A stretch of 64,000 nt of DNA from an uncultured Marinobacter sp. Its GTDB lineage: Bacteria > Pseudomonadota > Gammaproteobacteria > Pseudomonadales > Oleiphilaceae. The DNA is taken from positions 62,001 through 126,000 of the forward strand of contig NZ_CAJXKQ010000005.1 in NCBI RefSeq assembly GCF_913055835.1, read 5' to 3'. Shown here piece by piece: positions 1 to 8,178 of this stretch (positions are counted from its first letter, which is position 1; each line of letters starts with the position of its first letter). The notes under the pieces were generated by a model that worked only from the letters and a program-made list of their open reading frames with translations, was not told the DNA's origin and did not search any database. A program made the position numbers and the translations under genes.

Positions 1-111
1 AACCACCAGTAACGCCTGATCCCCGGCGTGGTTGATGCGCCAGTCGACAACGTCCTGGTTCGACTCCCGAACAGCTCCCCGATGACTCTGGCCTGCAACG
101 TGATACTGCAT
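1..111 (-). CDS. PP2C-family protein Ser/Thr phosphatase (N-terminal end only)
   Basis: Only the first 37 codons are in the window; the rest lies beyond the left edge. The start is an ATG at 111-109, sharing its A with the TGA of the upstream kinase gene, so the two are translationally coupled. The visible residues include GQSHRGAVRESNQD, the first PP2C motif (a conserved Arg, then an Asn/Asp pair that ligates the metal), followed by a strand ending ALLVV. PP2C phosphatases remove phosphate from Ser/Thr and are the usual partners of eukaryote-like kinases, which fits the gene order. With so little sequence the specificity cannot be stated. Confidence 0.75.
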   Translation of the reverse strand, partial: MQYHVAGQSHRGAVRESNQDVVDWRINHAGDQALLVV

Positions 112-1766
112 CAGGACACCTCCTGGCCCGCTTCGCGAACAGCCAGACGACGCACGGCCTCGGCCATGGTGGCGGCACTGGCGAAGCGCTTGTCTGGCTC
201 GCGCTGAATGGCCTTGTTGATCAGACGGACCACGCCGTTTGGCAGATCCGCGTTGAACTCGCGGACGCTGCGCGGCCGTTTGTTGAGAATCTGGTAGGTC
301 AGGTTGGCCAGGGTATCGCCCTGGTAAGGCGTTTCCCCGCTCACCAGCTTGTAAAGGGTCACACCCAGGCTGTAGATATCGGAGGCGCCGGTGACCTTCT
401 GGCCCTTCAATTGTTCCGGCGACATGTACAACGGGCTGCCCATCACGGCGCCGGTGCGCGTTCGCGAGTCATCGGAAATCTTGGCAATGCCGAAATCAGT
501 GATCTTTATGTCGCCAGAGTCCGGGTTGAAGATAATATTCCCGGGTTTGATGTCGCGATGAACAATTTTCTGGCTGTGGGCATAGGCGAGTGCGTCTGCC
601 ACGCGGGCAACAATATCCAGCACCCTGGCCAGAGGCAGTAACCGGCCGGATCTGCCGAATTCGCTGAGCGGGCGCCCTTTCGCATAATCCATGGCAATGT
701 AGGCGAGGTCTGCCTCCTCGCCAACGTCATACACGGTGACGATAGCCGGGTGACTCAGGCGCCCGGCGGCTTCCGCTTCCCGGAAGAATCGTTCTTTGAG
801 ATCCTGCAGCTGGCCATCATCAAACGCCTGGTAGCTGAGGGTCTTGATAGCAACGGTTCGGGCAATCTTCGGATCCTTGCCCAGATAGACCACACCCATG
901 GCACCACGACCAATTTCCCGCTCGATCTCGTACCGCCCGAGGGTCGGGCGACTCACTGACGGTTCCGGCATCAACAGGGTTCGGGTGTTGTCGAAACTGC
1001 CGGCCTGCACCAACGAGTTATCCGGAGCGAGCTTCTCCAGTGCTGACAGCCTCGCGGCGGTGTCCCGAAAACCTTTCTTGCGTTCCTGAATACTGCGGTA
1101 GGTGCTGACCGCTTTATCGTACTGGCGCTTGCGCTCCTGCTGGATGGCAATGTCGTATCGCAGCTCAATCTCGCTCTCACAGTCGGGGCAGCGATCCAGC
1201 GCTTCGAGGGCTTCGTCTGTATGACCTTGCTGCAGAAACACCTTTGCCAGCTTCAGCCGCGCATCGCGCACATTGTCTGTCAGTGCACGGATGTGTTTGC
1301 GTGGCTGCAGCCAGAACAGCATCACCACATAACCAACCACCAGCAAAGTGAGCACCACGCCAAACGGAACCCAAGCGTTGTGGTAGAACATCAACGCGGC
1401 TTGGATCACCACGAGCGAGCCGCCAAGCAAAAGAGTGACAGGCAGGGAAACGGCTGCGCCCATCGCCGGAATAGCAAGCACCAGATACAGTGCCGCAATT
1501 GCCAGCCCTGCGGTCACTGCCATATCGGACCACAGTGGTTCCGAAAGGCCCCGATCAGCCATGGCCGGCCCGAATGCCTCCTGCGGGACAATCGTGGAGG
1601 GGTTAGAGCCGTCTGGCACGCCGAGGATGCTGAACAGTGCCCGATCGGCCCAGCCAACCAGGGCAAGCTGGTCGCCCGACAGGGCAAACACAGCGGCCAG
1701 AACGAGAACAACGGCCCGCAGACTGAACAGGCGTGGTAAGAGAGAGAATATGGCGTTCACAGGCAA
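111..1766 (-). CDS. Membrane-anchored eukaryote-like Ser/Thr protein kinase
   Basis: 551 residues. The N-terminal third is membranous: a first segment near 17-37, an extracytoplasmic loop to about 83, then hydrophobic segments near 84-104, 107-127 and 133-152. A TPR-like helical stretch (about 165-240, with GHTDEALEALDRC) links to a complete kinase domain from about 279 to 535: glycine loop GRGAMGVVYLG (286-296), Lys308 in VAIKTL, HRDIKPGN from 403, DFG 424-426 and MSPEQ at 448-452. All catalytic residues are present, so it should phosphorylate cytoplasmic targets. The start is TTG at 1766, with a GTG two codons in as alternative; neither has a strong ribosome binding site. It is coupled to the PP2C gene after it. 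The loop-then-three-helix layout recalls CHASE2 sensor kinases, but the sensor part is short; the signal is unknown. Confidence 0.88.
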   Translation of the reverse strand: MPVNAIFSLLPRLFSLRAVVLVLAAVFALSGDQLALVGWADRALFSILGVPDGSNPSTIVPQEAFGPAMADRGLSEPLWSDMAVTAGLAIAALYLVLAIPAMGAAVSLPVTLLLGGSLVVIQAALMFYHNAWVPFGVVLTLLVVGYVVMLFWLQPRKHIRALTDNVRDARLKLAKVFLQQGHTDEALEALDRCPDCESEIELRYDIAIQQERKRQYDKAVSTYRSIQERKKGFRDTAARLSALEKLAPDNSLVQAGSFDNTRTLLMPEPSVSRPTLGRYEIEREIGRGAMGVVYLGKDPKIARTVAIKTLSYQAFDDGQLQDLKERFFREAEAAGRLSHPAIVTVYDVGEEADLAYIAMDYAKGRPLSEFGRSGRLLPLARVLDIVARVADALAYAHSQKIVHRDIKPGNIIFNPDSGDIKITDFGIAKISDDSRTRTGAVMGSPLYMSPEQLKGQKVTGASDIYSLGVTLYKLVSGETPYQGDTLANLTYQILNKRPRSVREFNADLPNGVVRLINKAIQREPDKRFASAATMAEAVRRLAVREAGQEVS

Positions 1767-1919
1767 CTTTGTTATAAATGGTTGATCTGGCTAGTTTAGA
1801 AAGCGTGGCGTAACTGCGATACAACTGCCGGAGTGTTTTTTGTAAGTGTTTGTTTACCTGAGAGAGAGGTCACGTATAGTTATGCCGTCGTTTACCTCAG
1901 GGATGATGGAAATACACAC

Positions 1920-3368
1920 ATGACACTGAAGTTACTGATTCTCCTGCTGTTACTTACTCTGGCCGGCATCGGCATCTACCACACCCAAAAGCCGTTGCCG
2001 GCCGGCCTCAGTTATCGGGGTAATGCGGTGCCGCTGGAAGAACCGGTCCTGCTGACGGATGTCACCCGTCACTACCAGGACGGCCGGGAAGTAAAAGATC
2101 ATGAAATTTTTAATGAGATATTCCGCCTTATCGAACAGGCGGACGAATTCGTTCTTGTCGACATGTTTCTGTTCAACAGCACCAAACCGGACGACGTGAT
2201 TCACCGCCCCCTTGCCCAACAGTTGACCGAGACCCTGCTGGCCAGAAAGGCAGAGAAACCGGAGCTATCCATCACGGTGATCTCCGATCCTCTGAACACC
2301 ATGTATGGCGGCACTGTCTCACCCTGGTTTGAAGCCCTGCGCAATGGCGGCATACCGGTTGTGGAAACCGCGCTTCGCCCACTCAGGGACAGTAACCCTG
2401 CCTGGTCATCGATCTGGCGCCTGTGTTGTCAGTGGTTTGAAAACAACCCGGACGGAGGCTGGCTGGACAACGCTCTGGGCACCAGGCCCGTCACCGTTAG
2501 AAGCTATCTCGCGTTGCTGAACTTCAAGGCCAACCATCGAAAGGTTCTGGTTGCAGATGAGGCCGGTTCCCTCAGAGCCATTGTGACATCAGCCAACCCC
2601 CACGACGGCAGCAGCCGGCACAGCAACCTGGGGCTGAGTTTCAAGGGCCCGGCGGTGATTGATCTGCTGAAAAGCGAGCGTGCCGTGCTCGCCATGTCCG
2701 GAGCAGACACCACGATGATCGACAGGAAGATTAGCCAGGCTTCCGATGCCACGACAAAACCCGAGGTACCCGAAATGCCCAGGATAGCCGTGCTGACCGA
2801 ATCGGCCATCCTCGACCAGGCACTGGCGATGATTCGGGAGGCGGCGGCGGGCGATCAACTGGATCTGGCCATGTTCTACCTCTCCCATCGCGACATTGTC
2901 GAAGCCCTGATGGCTGCGGCCGACCGGGGTGTGGCGCAACGGGTTCTGCTTGATGCCAACAACGAAGCCTTTGGTCATCAGAAAAGTGGGATTCCGAACC
3001 GACAGGTTGCCATGGAACTGGTTCGTGCAGGCATTCCGGTACGTTGGTGTAATACCCTGGGCGAGCAGTGTCACAGTAAGCTGTTGATGCTGAGAAGAGT
3101 GAACGGGGAAACAGAACTTCTGCTGGGATCGGCCAATTTTACCCGGCGCAATCTGGACGACCTGAACCTGGAAACCGATGTGTGGGTATCGGTGGCGGAG
3201 CAGTCGCCGGTTGCCATCAGAGCCCGACGCTTCTTTGATGAGCAATGGCAAAAAGGCCCCGGTGACGACCCGGTGATGAGCCTGCCCTACGAGCGCTGGG
3301 CCGATGAATCCAGGCTTCGCTACTGGCGCTACCGGATTATGGAGGCCACCGGCCTGTCGACCTTCTGA
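1920..3368 (+). CDS. Phospholipase D-like protein, secreted or membrane-anchored
   Basis: 482 residues from the ATG at 1920; an upstream in-frame extension from 1833 lacks a signal-like start, whereas here residues 4-20 form a hydrophobic N-terminal anchor or signal. Two PLD half-domains are seen. The first has the full HxKxxxxD motif, HRKVLVAD (H206, K208, D213), followed by TSANPHDGSSRHSN. The second has HSKLLMLR (H385, K387) with Arg at 392 where Asp is usual, then GSANFTRRNL. The family transfers or hydrolyses phosphodiester groups (cardiolipin synthases, phospholipases, nucleases). The layout suggests a periplasmic or inner-membrane lipid enzyme. Substrate cannot be read from sequence. 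It lies 18 bases before the carbonic-anhydrase-like gene, probably in one transcript. Confidence 0.82.
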   Translation: MTLKLLILLLLLTLAGIGIYHTQKPLPAGLSYRGNAVPLEEPVLLTDVTRHYQDGREVKDHEIFNEIFRLIEQADEFVLVDMFLFNSTKPDDVIHRPLAQQLTETLLARKAEKPELSITVISDPLNTMYGGTVSPWFEALRNGGIPVVETALRPLRDSNPAWSSIWRLCCQWFENNPDGGWLDNALGTRPVTVRSYLALLNFKANHRKVLVADEAGSLRAIVTSANPHDGSSRHSNLGLSFKGPAVIDLLKSERAVLAMSGADTTMIDRKISQASDATTKPEVPEMPRIAVLTESAILDQALAMIREAAAGDQLDLAMFYLSHRDIVEALMAAADRGVAQRVLLDANNEAFGHQKSGIPNRQVAMELVRAGIPVRWCNTLGEQCHSKLLMLRRVNGETELLLGSANFTRRNLDDLNLETDVWVSVAEQSPVAIRARRFFDEQWQKGPGDDPVMSLPYERWADESRLRYWRYRIMEATGLSTF

Positions 3369-3386
3369 ACATTACAGGATCAAGCC

Positions 3387-4451
3387 ATGACAACACCCGT
3401 CCATGCCCGCCCGATCTCAGAGCGAATCGACTGGTTGATGGAGCTTAGCCGGGCCCACTCGGCCAGTTTCTGTAGCCCGGAAAACCACTTGGCGAGACAG
3501 CGTTACCTGGCGGAGCACAATACCCAGATCATTGCCATGAAGTGCATGGATGGTCGCATTCACCTGCCCTACGTGACCCAAACACCGCTGGGTGTCATCC
3601 ACCCATTCCGGAACCTCGGCGGCATCTTCGAGCTGGGCTGGCCCTACCTGGGCGACATGCTGGCCGACACGGTTCAGCAGGCGGTAAGCCAGGGCCGCCG
3701 GGTACTGATCATCATCACCTACCACTACTCGAAAGGCGCCAAAGAGCGGGGCTGCGCCGGCTTTGACTGTGACCGGAATGCCGCCATGAGCCATGCCTTC
3801 CAGATCCGCAGCCAGGTGGAAAAGCTGTTCGGCACTGGCCACCGCACGGTCTACCCGCTGGTGTGCGGCTTCGAGAGCGACGAGGATGCCCTGGTTCTTC
3901 ATGGCAGCCCGGAGCACACGCTGGACCTGTCCGCAATCCCGCTGGACCGACTTGGCGAAATGGCCTCAGAGATTGCGGCTCTCTGCCCGGACATGCCGGA
4001 ACCGGTGCAACGGGATCTGCTGCCGCTGGTTGAGGGCAATCTCCGGCATATCAACGAGATTCGCCGGTTTGACCGGGAACTGAACATAGAACACCGGGAA
4101 TGGGTGATCTGCCTCGGCAGGGGATTTGATTTCCTGCACGCGCCGAACGTGGCCCTGATCATTGGCCCCTACAGTCCGGATCTGTCTCATCCGATCCGCC
4201 AGGCAGCAGGAATCATCAAGAAGAACATGGACAGCGGCCGGATTCCGGACGATGGTTTCCTGCTTCTGTGCTCCGCGCCCTACCAGGAGCCGGGCACCCA
4301 GAAAGCCCGGGCAGAGCTGAAATCAGCGTTCCTGGCCGAGTTCGGTGCCAATGTCATCAGGCAGGCCTACCCCGAGCTTGCAACGCGGATGATGACACGC
4401 TCAGCTATACTCCACTGGCCCGAACGGAAACTTCAGGTTTGTGATTCCTGA
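3387..4451 (+). CDS. CsoSCA-like (beta-class) carbonic anhydrase domain protein
   Basis: 354 residues. The N-terminal half carries a beta-carbonic-anhydrase-type metal site: IIAMKCMDGR (C53, D55, R57), then TYHYSKGAKERGCAGFDC, with H113 followed ten residues on by C123. In ordinary beta enzymes the His and second Cys are three apart; the wider spacing is what is known for the carboxysomal shell enzyme CsoSCA. No Rubisco, shell protein or other carboxysome gene is nearby, so a carboxysome role is not supported. CO2 hydration is plausible if the zinc site works, but this is inferred from motifs only. The C-terminal half (about 180-354) contains WVICLGRGFDFL and no motif I can assign. No signal peptide, so cytoplasmic. 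Follows the PLD gene closely. Confidence 0.6.
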   Translation: MTTPVHARPISERIDWLMELSRAHSASFCSPENHLARQRYLAEHNTQIIAMKCMDGRIHLPYVTQTPLGVIHPFRNLGGIFELGWPYLGDMLADTVQQAVSQGRRVLIIITYHYSKGAKERGCAGFDCDRNAAMSHAFQIRSQVEKLFGTGHRTVYPLVCGFESDEDALVLHGSPEHTLDLSAIPLDRLGEMASEIAALCPDMPEPVQRDLLPLVEGNLRHINEIRRFDRELNIEHREWVICLGRGFDFLHAPNVALIIGPYSPDLSHPIRQAAGIIKKNMDSGRIPDDGFLLLCSAPYQEPGTQKARAELKSAFLAEFGANVIRQAYPELATRMMTRSAILHWPERKLQVCDS

Positions 4452-4555
4452 ACATTTCGTATGTTGAGGGAACGTAACGGCCTGGTCTATCGTCCGGACA
4501 GAGTAACGGAACCCAAAACCGCTACACCGGAAGTAGCCAACAACAGGAGTGACCT

Positions 4556-4957
4556 ATGTCAGGAATTCGAAAGCACCTGAGGTACGTTTCCTTTTTCATG
4601 GCCATGCTGATGGCCCTTGGCTCGGTCTGGTCGGCAACAGCCACCGCCGGCATGATCGGAACCGGCGAAATGATCGGGCAACAGCAGGTACAACTCGACC
4701 GACAGCAGTTGATCAGCATGCTCGAACGACAGGACGTTCAAGCCAAGCTGGCCGACATGGGCGTCAGCCAGGATCAGGTAAAAGAACGCATTCAGAACCT
4801 CACGCCCGCGGAACTGGCGGATTTCGAACGCCAGCTTGCCGAGGCCCCGGCAGGCCAGGATGTGGTCGGCATTATCGTGCTGTTCCTGCTGGTGTTTATT
4901 GTCACCGATATGCTCTGCGCCACCAACGTCTTCCCGTTCGTTAACTGCATCCGATAG
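4556..4957 (+). CDS. PA2779-family small envelope protein
   Basis: 133 residues, ATG preceded by CAGGAG at good distance. It has a signal peptide-like start (hydrophobic 10-30, ending SATATA), a short polar helix region rich in Gln (QQQVQLDRQQLISML), then a C-terminal membrane helix (about 103-120, VVGIIVLFLLVFIVTDML) and a Cys-containing tail (CATNVFPFVNCI). This matches the PA2779 family, nearly always encoded directly before the PA2778 cysteine peptidase, as here (9 bases apart). Function is unknown; the pairing suggests it is the peptidase's substrate, anchor or partner. Confidence 0.72.
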   Translation: MSGIRKHLRYVSFFMAMLMALGSVWSATATAGMIGTGEMIGQQQVQLDRQQLISMLERQDVQAKLADMGVSQDQVKERIQNLTPAELADFERQLAEAPAGQDVVGIIVLFLLVFIVTDMLCATNVFPFVNCIR

Positions 4958-4966
4958 CGACGGGCC

Positions 4967-5974
4967 GTGGCAGTCAGTTCTTCAAGCATTGCAGCAACAC
5001 CCGGCAGGCTGGCCATGATTCTATTGGTCAGCCTTCTGGCCGGTTGCGCCAGCGCTCCCAAATGGCCGACCGGGAGTCCCGGTGAAGCGGGGCAGCCGTT
5101 TGCCGACCGCAAGGTTCTGGAAGACGTGCCCTTCTATCCCCAGGAACGATACCAGTGCGGCCCAGCCTCACTGGCCATGATGCTGAACAGCCAGGGACTT
5201 CAGACAGACCCGGACGTGCTCAAGGAGCTGGTTTACATCCCGGGCCGTGAAGGCACGCTCCAGGTTGAAATGGTGGCGGCCGCCCGGGCCCACGGTATGT
5301 TGGTCTACCCTCTGGATGGCGAGCTCGAGAGCCTTCTTGAAGAAGTTTCTTCGGGCAACCCTGTGCTGGTCATGCAGAATCTGAGATTCGACTGGTGGCC
5401 GCAATGGCACTTCGCCGTGGTGATCGGTTATGACGCCATGGAGCGGGACCTCATCCTCCATACCGACACCCGCAAGCGCGAGCCGATTGATCTCGAGGTT
5501 TTCAGCAATACCTGGGGTCGGGCCGGCAACTGGGCCGTGACCATCCTGCCCCCGGGCCGGGTGCCGGCCACCGCGGAACCACTGCGTTTTTTGCAGTCAG
5601 CCCATGATCTGGAGACAACGGGCCGGACCCTCGCGGCCGGTACCGCTTACCAGACGGCGGAGTCCACCTGGCCGGACCAACCGGCAGCCACTATGGCCAG
5701 AGGCAATCTGGCCTGGCAGTTGGGCCGAAAAGACGAGGCAACGGGGCATTTTCTCCGCACGGTGAAACGTTTTCCGGAATTCGCCGAGGGCTGGAACAAT
5801 CTTGCGTTCGCCCTGCAGGCGAGCAACTGCGCAAGTGAGGCGGCCCGGGCGGCCAGATGCGCCGCCGCTCTGGCACCAGATCGCTTTGGCCAATCGGAAT
5901 TGCTCGATCATGACGGCGCCACATCCGCAGAACACTGCCCTGCGCTACCCCAGTGCTCGCCGAATGAGCCCTAG
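4967..5974 (+). CDS. PA2778-family C39-like cysteine peptidase lipoprotein with TPRs
   Basis: 335 residues from GTG at 4967. A lipobox LLAGC puts the lipid-bearing Cys at residue 27; the later ATG (5015) would leave too short a signal. The peptidase domain (about 45-190) has YQCGPASLAMML with the catalytic Cys, WHFAVVIGYD with the His, and an Asp-containing LHTDTRKRE segment, the C39 (bacteriocin-processing-like) arrangement. Residues about 210-310 form TPR-like helices (ARGNLAWQLGRKDEA, GWNNLAFALQ). It should sit on a membrane facing the periplasm. The PA2779 partner lies directly upstream. Its TAG stop overlaps the TAG of the convergent methyltransferase in a shared CTAG. Confidence 0.78.
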   Translation: MAVSSSSIAATPGRLAMILLVSLLAGCASAPKWPTGSPGEAGQPFADRKVLEDVPFYPQERYQCGPASLAMMLNSQGLQTDPDVLKELVYIPGREGTLQVEMVAAARAHGMLVYPLDGELESLLEEVSSGNPVLVMQNLRFDWWPQWHFAVVIGYDAMERDLILHTDTRKREPIDLEVFSNTWGRAGNWAVTILPPGRVPATAEPLRFLQSAHDLETTGRTLAAGTAYQTAESTWPDQPAATMARGNLAWQLGRKDEATGHFLRTVKRFPEFAEGWNNLAFALQASNCASEAARAARCAAALAPDRFGQSELLDHDGATSAEHCPALPQCSPNEP

Positions 5975-6609
5975 GCTGGCTTCCGGAACAGAGCCACATC
6001 CTTTCTCGGTATTTCCAGTTGCCAGCCAAACCGGTTGGCGAGCCACCTGAAGGTAGATTCCCGGTAGAAGACCACATGGGTAGGATCGCGGCGATAATGC
6101 CAGTTGTCGAACCGGTCATCATCCGTCTGGAAGCAGGTCATCACGGCCAGCCAGCCACCGGGCCTCAGCATTCGATCGAGCTCCCTGAACACTCCAGCCG
6201 GCGCGTAAAGATGCTCCACCACTTCGGTGCAGGTGATGAAATCGTAGGTTTGATCGAGGGCGACTGCTGATGGATAAAAGTAGGGATCGTAGAGACTGAC
6301 GGCCATGCCCTCCACTTCAAGCATCTGCGCCAGTGCAGGGCCGGGGCCGCACCCGAAATCAAGGCCATGGGCACCCGATGGCAGGCGCTCAAGCAGAGGT
6401 TCTGTCAGTTTCGAAAGAAACTTCCGGTACCCCGGGTCAGACGGGTCATTATCATGCAACTGATAGATTTCCTGTTCCTGCTCCGGCGATAACCGGCAGG
6501 ACGCATCCAGCACCGTGGCTTCGCAGACATCACAGCGGAGGTAACGCTGGGCCTTCACCACCCGGAAAGCCGACAGGCTGCCCTGCTCGCATACCGGACA
6601 AAGACTCAC
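5971..6609 (-). CDS. Class I SAM-dependent methyltransferase with N-terminal zinc ribbon
   Basis: 212 residues from a GTG at 6609, chosen because AAGGTGAG lies just upstream and the start then falls after the stop of the CobW gene; a longer frame to 6720 would run inside that gene. The N-terminus has two CxxC pairs (CPVC, CDVC) about 20 residues apart, a zinc-ribbon-like knuckle. The SAM-binding motif I is GLDFGCGPGPALAQML, followed by acidic motif II (SLYDPYFYP) and EVVEHLYAP typical of UbiE/COQ5-like Methyltransf_11/23 enzymes, then MLRPGGWLAVMT. Acceptor unknown. It is cotranscribed behind a Zur-controlled GTPase, so zinc or its limitation may bear on its role. Confidence 0.75.
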   Translation of the reverse strand: MSLCPVCEQGSLSAFRVVKAQRYLRCDVCEATVLDASCRLSPEQEQEIYQLHDNDPSDPGYRKFLSKLTEPLLERLPSGAHGLDFGCGPGPALAQMLEVEGMAVSLYDPYFYPSAVALDQTYDFITCTEVVEHLYAPAGVFRELDRMLRPGGWLAVMTCFQTDDDRFDNWHYRRDPTHVVFYRESTFRWLANRFGWQLEIPRKDVALFRKPA

Positions 6610-6613
6610 GCTC

Positions 6614-7600
6614 TCACCTTGGATCAAGTCCCGCGGCCGCCCGCATGCGGGCATCGAGTTCCCGGGCGTCAATCTGATCGGACGCGATGATCTCTGCCCG
6701 GCTGTACGCTTGCGGTTCACCCTGAATAACGGTCAGGGCTCCATCCACCACATTGATCGCCCGCCAGCCGTCCACGGTCTGAACGACAGCCTTGAAGCGC
6801 ACAAAGGCCGAGTCCATGGCCATCACCAGCAATGCGTTCTCATCGAGTATCAGTTCCGGATGTATGCGCCAGCCAACACTGAAGTGCCCCTGCCCCTGAT
6901 TGGTGATCTGCTGCCAGGGCTCATCATCAATAGCGGGGGCCGGCGATGCAGTCTTATGTTGGTGGTGATGGTGAGCTTCCGGGTCGGTCACCGGCAAGGC
7001 ATCCGATTGGCCGTCCAGCCAGCCCGGTGCCAGATGCCCAAACCGCGTGTGGTGAATCGCTCGCTTGGCGGGTTCCAGTTCTGCGGCCCACTCATCGAAA
7101 AGAGTCAGTTGCTCCGGCGTGCAGAGATCAGTCTTGTTGGCAACGAGAATATCCGCCGCAGCCACCTGATCCCGAAACTGCACATTGCCCAGCACCTTCG
7201 GCTCCTCGAGCCTCCGAGGGTCCACCAGGCAGATCACAGGGCCCATGGCGAGCACATCCTGGTAGTGCTCGCTGGTCAGGGTGTCCAGAATCTGGGAGGG
7301 GTGACCCAACCCGGTCGGTTCAATCAAAAGACGGTCGGGCTTTGCTTTGTGAATCAGCTGGTTGAGCCCTATCTGCATCGGCAGGCCGGCAACGCAGCAC
7401 ATGCAGCCGCCCGGTATTTCCTTGATGAAGGCGCCTTCCGTCTGCAGCATGGCGCCATCAATGCCTACCTCGCCGAACTCGTTGACCAGAACCGCCCAGA
7501 CCTCGTTTTCCGGTTTGCTTTTCAGAAGATCCAGAATGGCGGTGGTTTTACCGACACCCAGAAAACCAAGTATCAGGCTGGTAGGAATAGGTTGGGCCAT
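6614..7600 (-). CDS. CobW/COG0523-family zinc-responsive GTPase metallochaperone
   Basis: 328 residues. G1 loop GFLGVGKTTA near the N-terminus, the signature CMCC metal-binding motif (GGCMCCVAGLPM), EPTGLGHP, switch/base motif NKTD, and a His-rich linker (EAHHHHQHKT) before the C-terminal CobW_C domain. COG0523 GTPases bind zinc or other metals through CxCC and deliver them to client enzymes; Zur-regulated members act under zinc starvation. A Zur-like palindrome lies 31-48 bases upstream of the start, so this one is probably a zinc-starvation protein (ZigA/YeiR/ZagA type). Start is ATG at 7600. The methyltransferase after it starts four bases past the stop. Confidence 0.88.
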   Translation of the reverse strand: MAQPIPTSLILGFLGVGKTTAILDLLKSKPENEVWAVLVNEFGEVGIDGAMLQTEGAFIKEIPGGCMCCVAGLPMQIGLNQLIHKAKPDRLLIEPTGLGHPSQILDTLTSEHYQDVLAMGPVICLVDPRRLEEPKVLGNVQFRDQVAAADILVANKTDLCTPEQLTLFDEWAAELEPAKRAIHHTRFGHLAPGWLDGQSDALPVTDPEAHHHHQHKTASPAPAIDDEPWQQITNQGQGHFSVGWRIHPELILDENALLVMAMDSAFVRFKAVVQTVDGWRAINVVDGALTVIQGEPQAYSRAEIIASDQIDARELDARMRAAAGLDPR

Positions 7601-7629
7601 GGCGCCGGAGGCACTCCTCTAGGAATCAA

Positions 7630-7648
7630 AATGTTATACTATAACAAT
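7630..7648. promoter_or_regulatory. Zur operator upstream of the CobW-type GTPase
   Basis: The block AATGTTATACTATAACAATT contains a perfect 7-1-7 inverted repeat TGTTATA-C-TATAACA at 7632-7646. This agrees with the known gammaproteobacterial Zur box (core GTTATANTATAAC). It fills the short gap between the stop of the upstream membrane-protein gene and the GTPase start, where it would cover the promoter of the GTPase-methyltransferase unit. Zinc-loaded Zur is expected to repress here. Confidence 0.82.
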
Positions 7649-8044
7649 TCATCCGCCAGAACGATCCTCTTTCAGGAACAGTCCGACGGCCTTGTCTGAT
7701 AGCAGGGCATGAGCAAGTGCCGGATAGGGCAGATAGTGAACAAACAATGTGGCGAGGGTGACTGCATCCATGCCGGCATCCAGGAACATCCAGGCCCCGA
7801 AAGCCACGAACAGGGCCCCCAGAAAACCGCCATAGATCCACAGCGCCCGCGAACGCTCCTCCGGCATCGGCAAACGCTCAAGGGTCCGAGCCACTGAGAA
7901 GCTCATGTAGACCGCAATCAGGGCAGCTATGACCAGTGACGCCAGTACCCCGGTAAATCCAATCAGATACCGGAACAGGTAGTTGGTCAGGAAGAACAGG
8001 GCAATGCAGGTAACGGCAACAATGGTGATGCGTGTCTTTTCCAT
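7649..8044 (-). CDS. Small multi-pass membrane protein, unknown function
   Basis: 131 residues, four hydrophobic segments (about 5-22, 28-50, 70-88 and 95-112), with a basic linker containing the short motif RTLERLPMPEERSRALW between the second and third. I do not recognise a family. It precedes the Zur box and GTPase gene on the same strand, with its stop codon touching the operator, so it is probably outside the Zur-controlled transcript. It is divergent from rluF, with 134 bases between the starts that must hold both promoters. Confidence 0.6.
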   Translation of the reverse strand: MEKTRITIVAVTCIALFFLTNYLFRYLIGFTGVLASLVIAALIAVYMSFSVARTLERLPMPEERSRALWIYGGFLGALFVAFGAWMFLDAGMDAVTLATLFVHYLPYPALAHALLSDKAVGLFLKEDRSGG

Positions 8045-8178
8045 GGCGGCTCAGGGTTTGTTGGTTTTATGGATAGGCGCAAAGAATGGCAGAGACGCCC
8101 GGAAAGAACCACCCCTGCTGCGACCGGGGTTCCAGACTGATATGATGCCCGACATTCTCACTGGCAACCGGACACCCG

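Noticed and set aside
1833..1919. N-terminal extension of the phospholipase D-like protein.
   Set aside because: Starting there places a polar stretch before the signal/anchor; the ATG at 1920 gives a normal hydrophobic N-terminus.
6710..7699. A 329-residue plus-strand open frame over the CobW-type gene.
   Set aside because: Antisense to a gene with clear GTPase motifs and crossing the Zur operator; no motif of its own.
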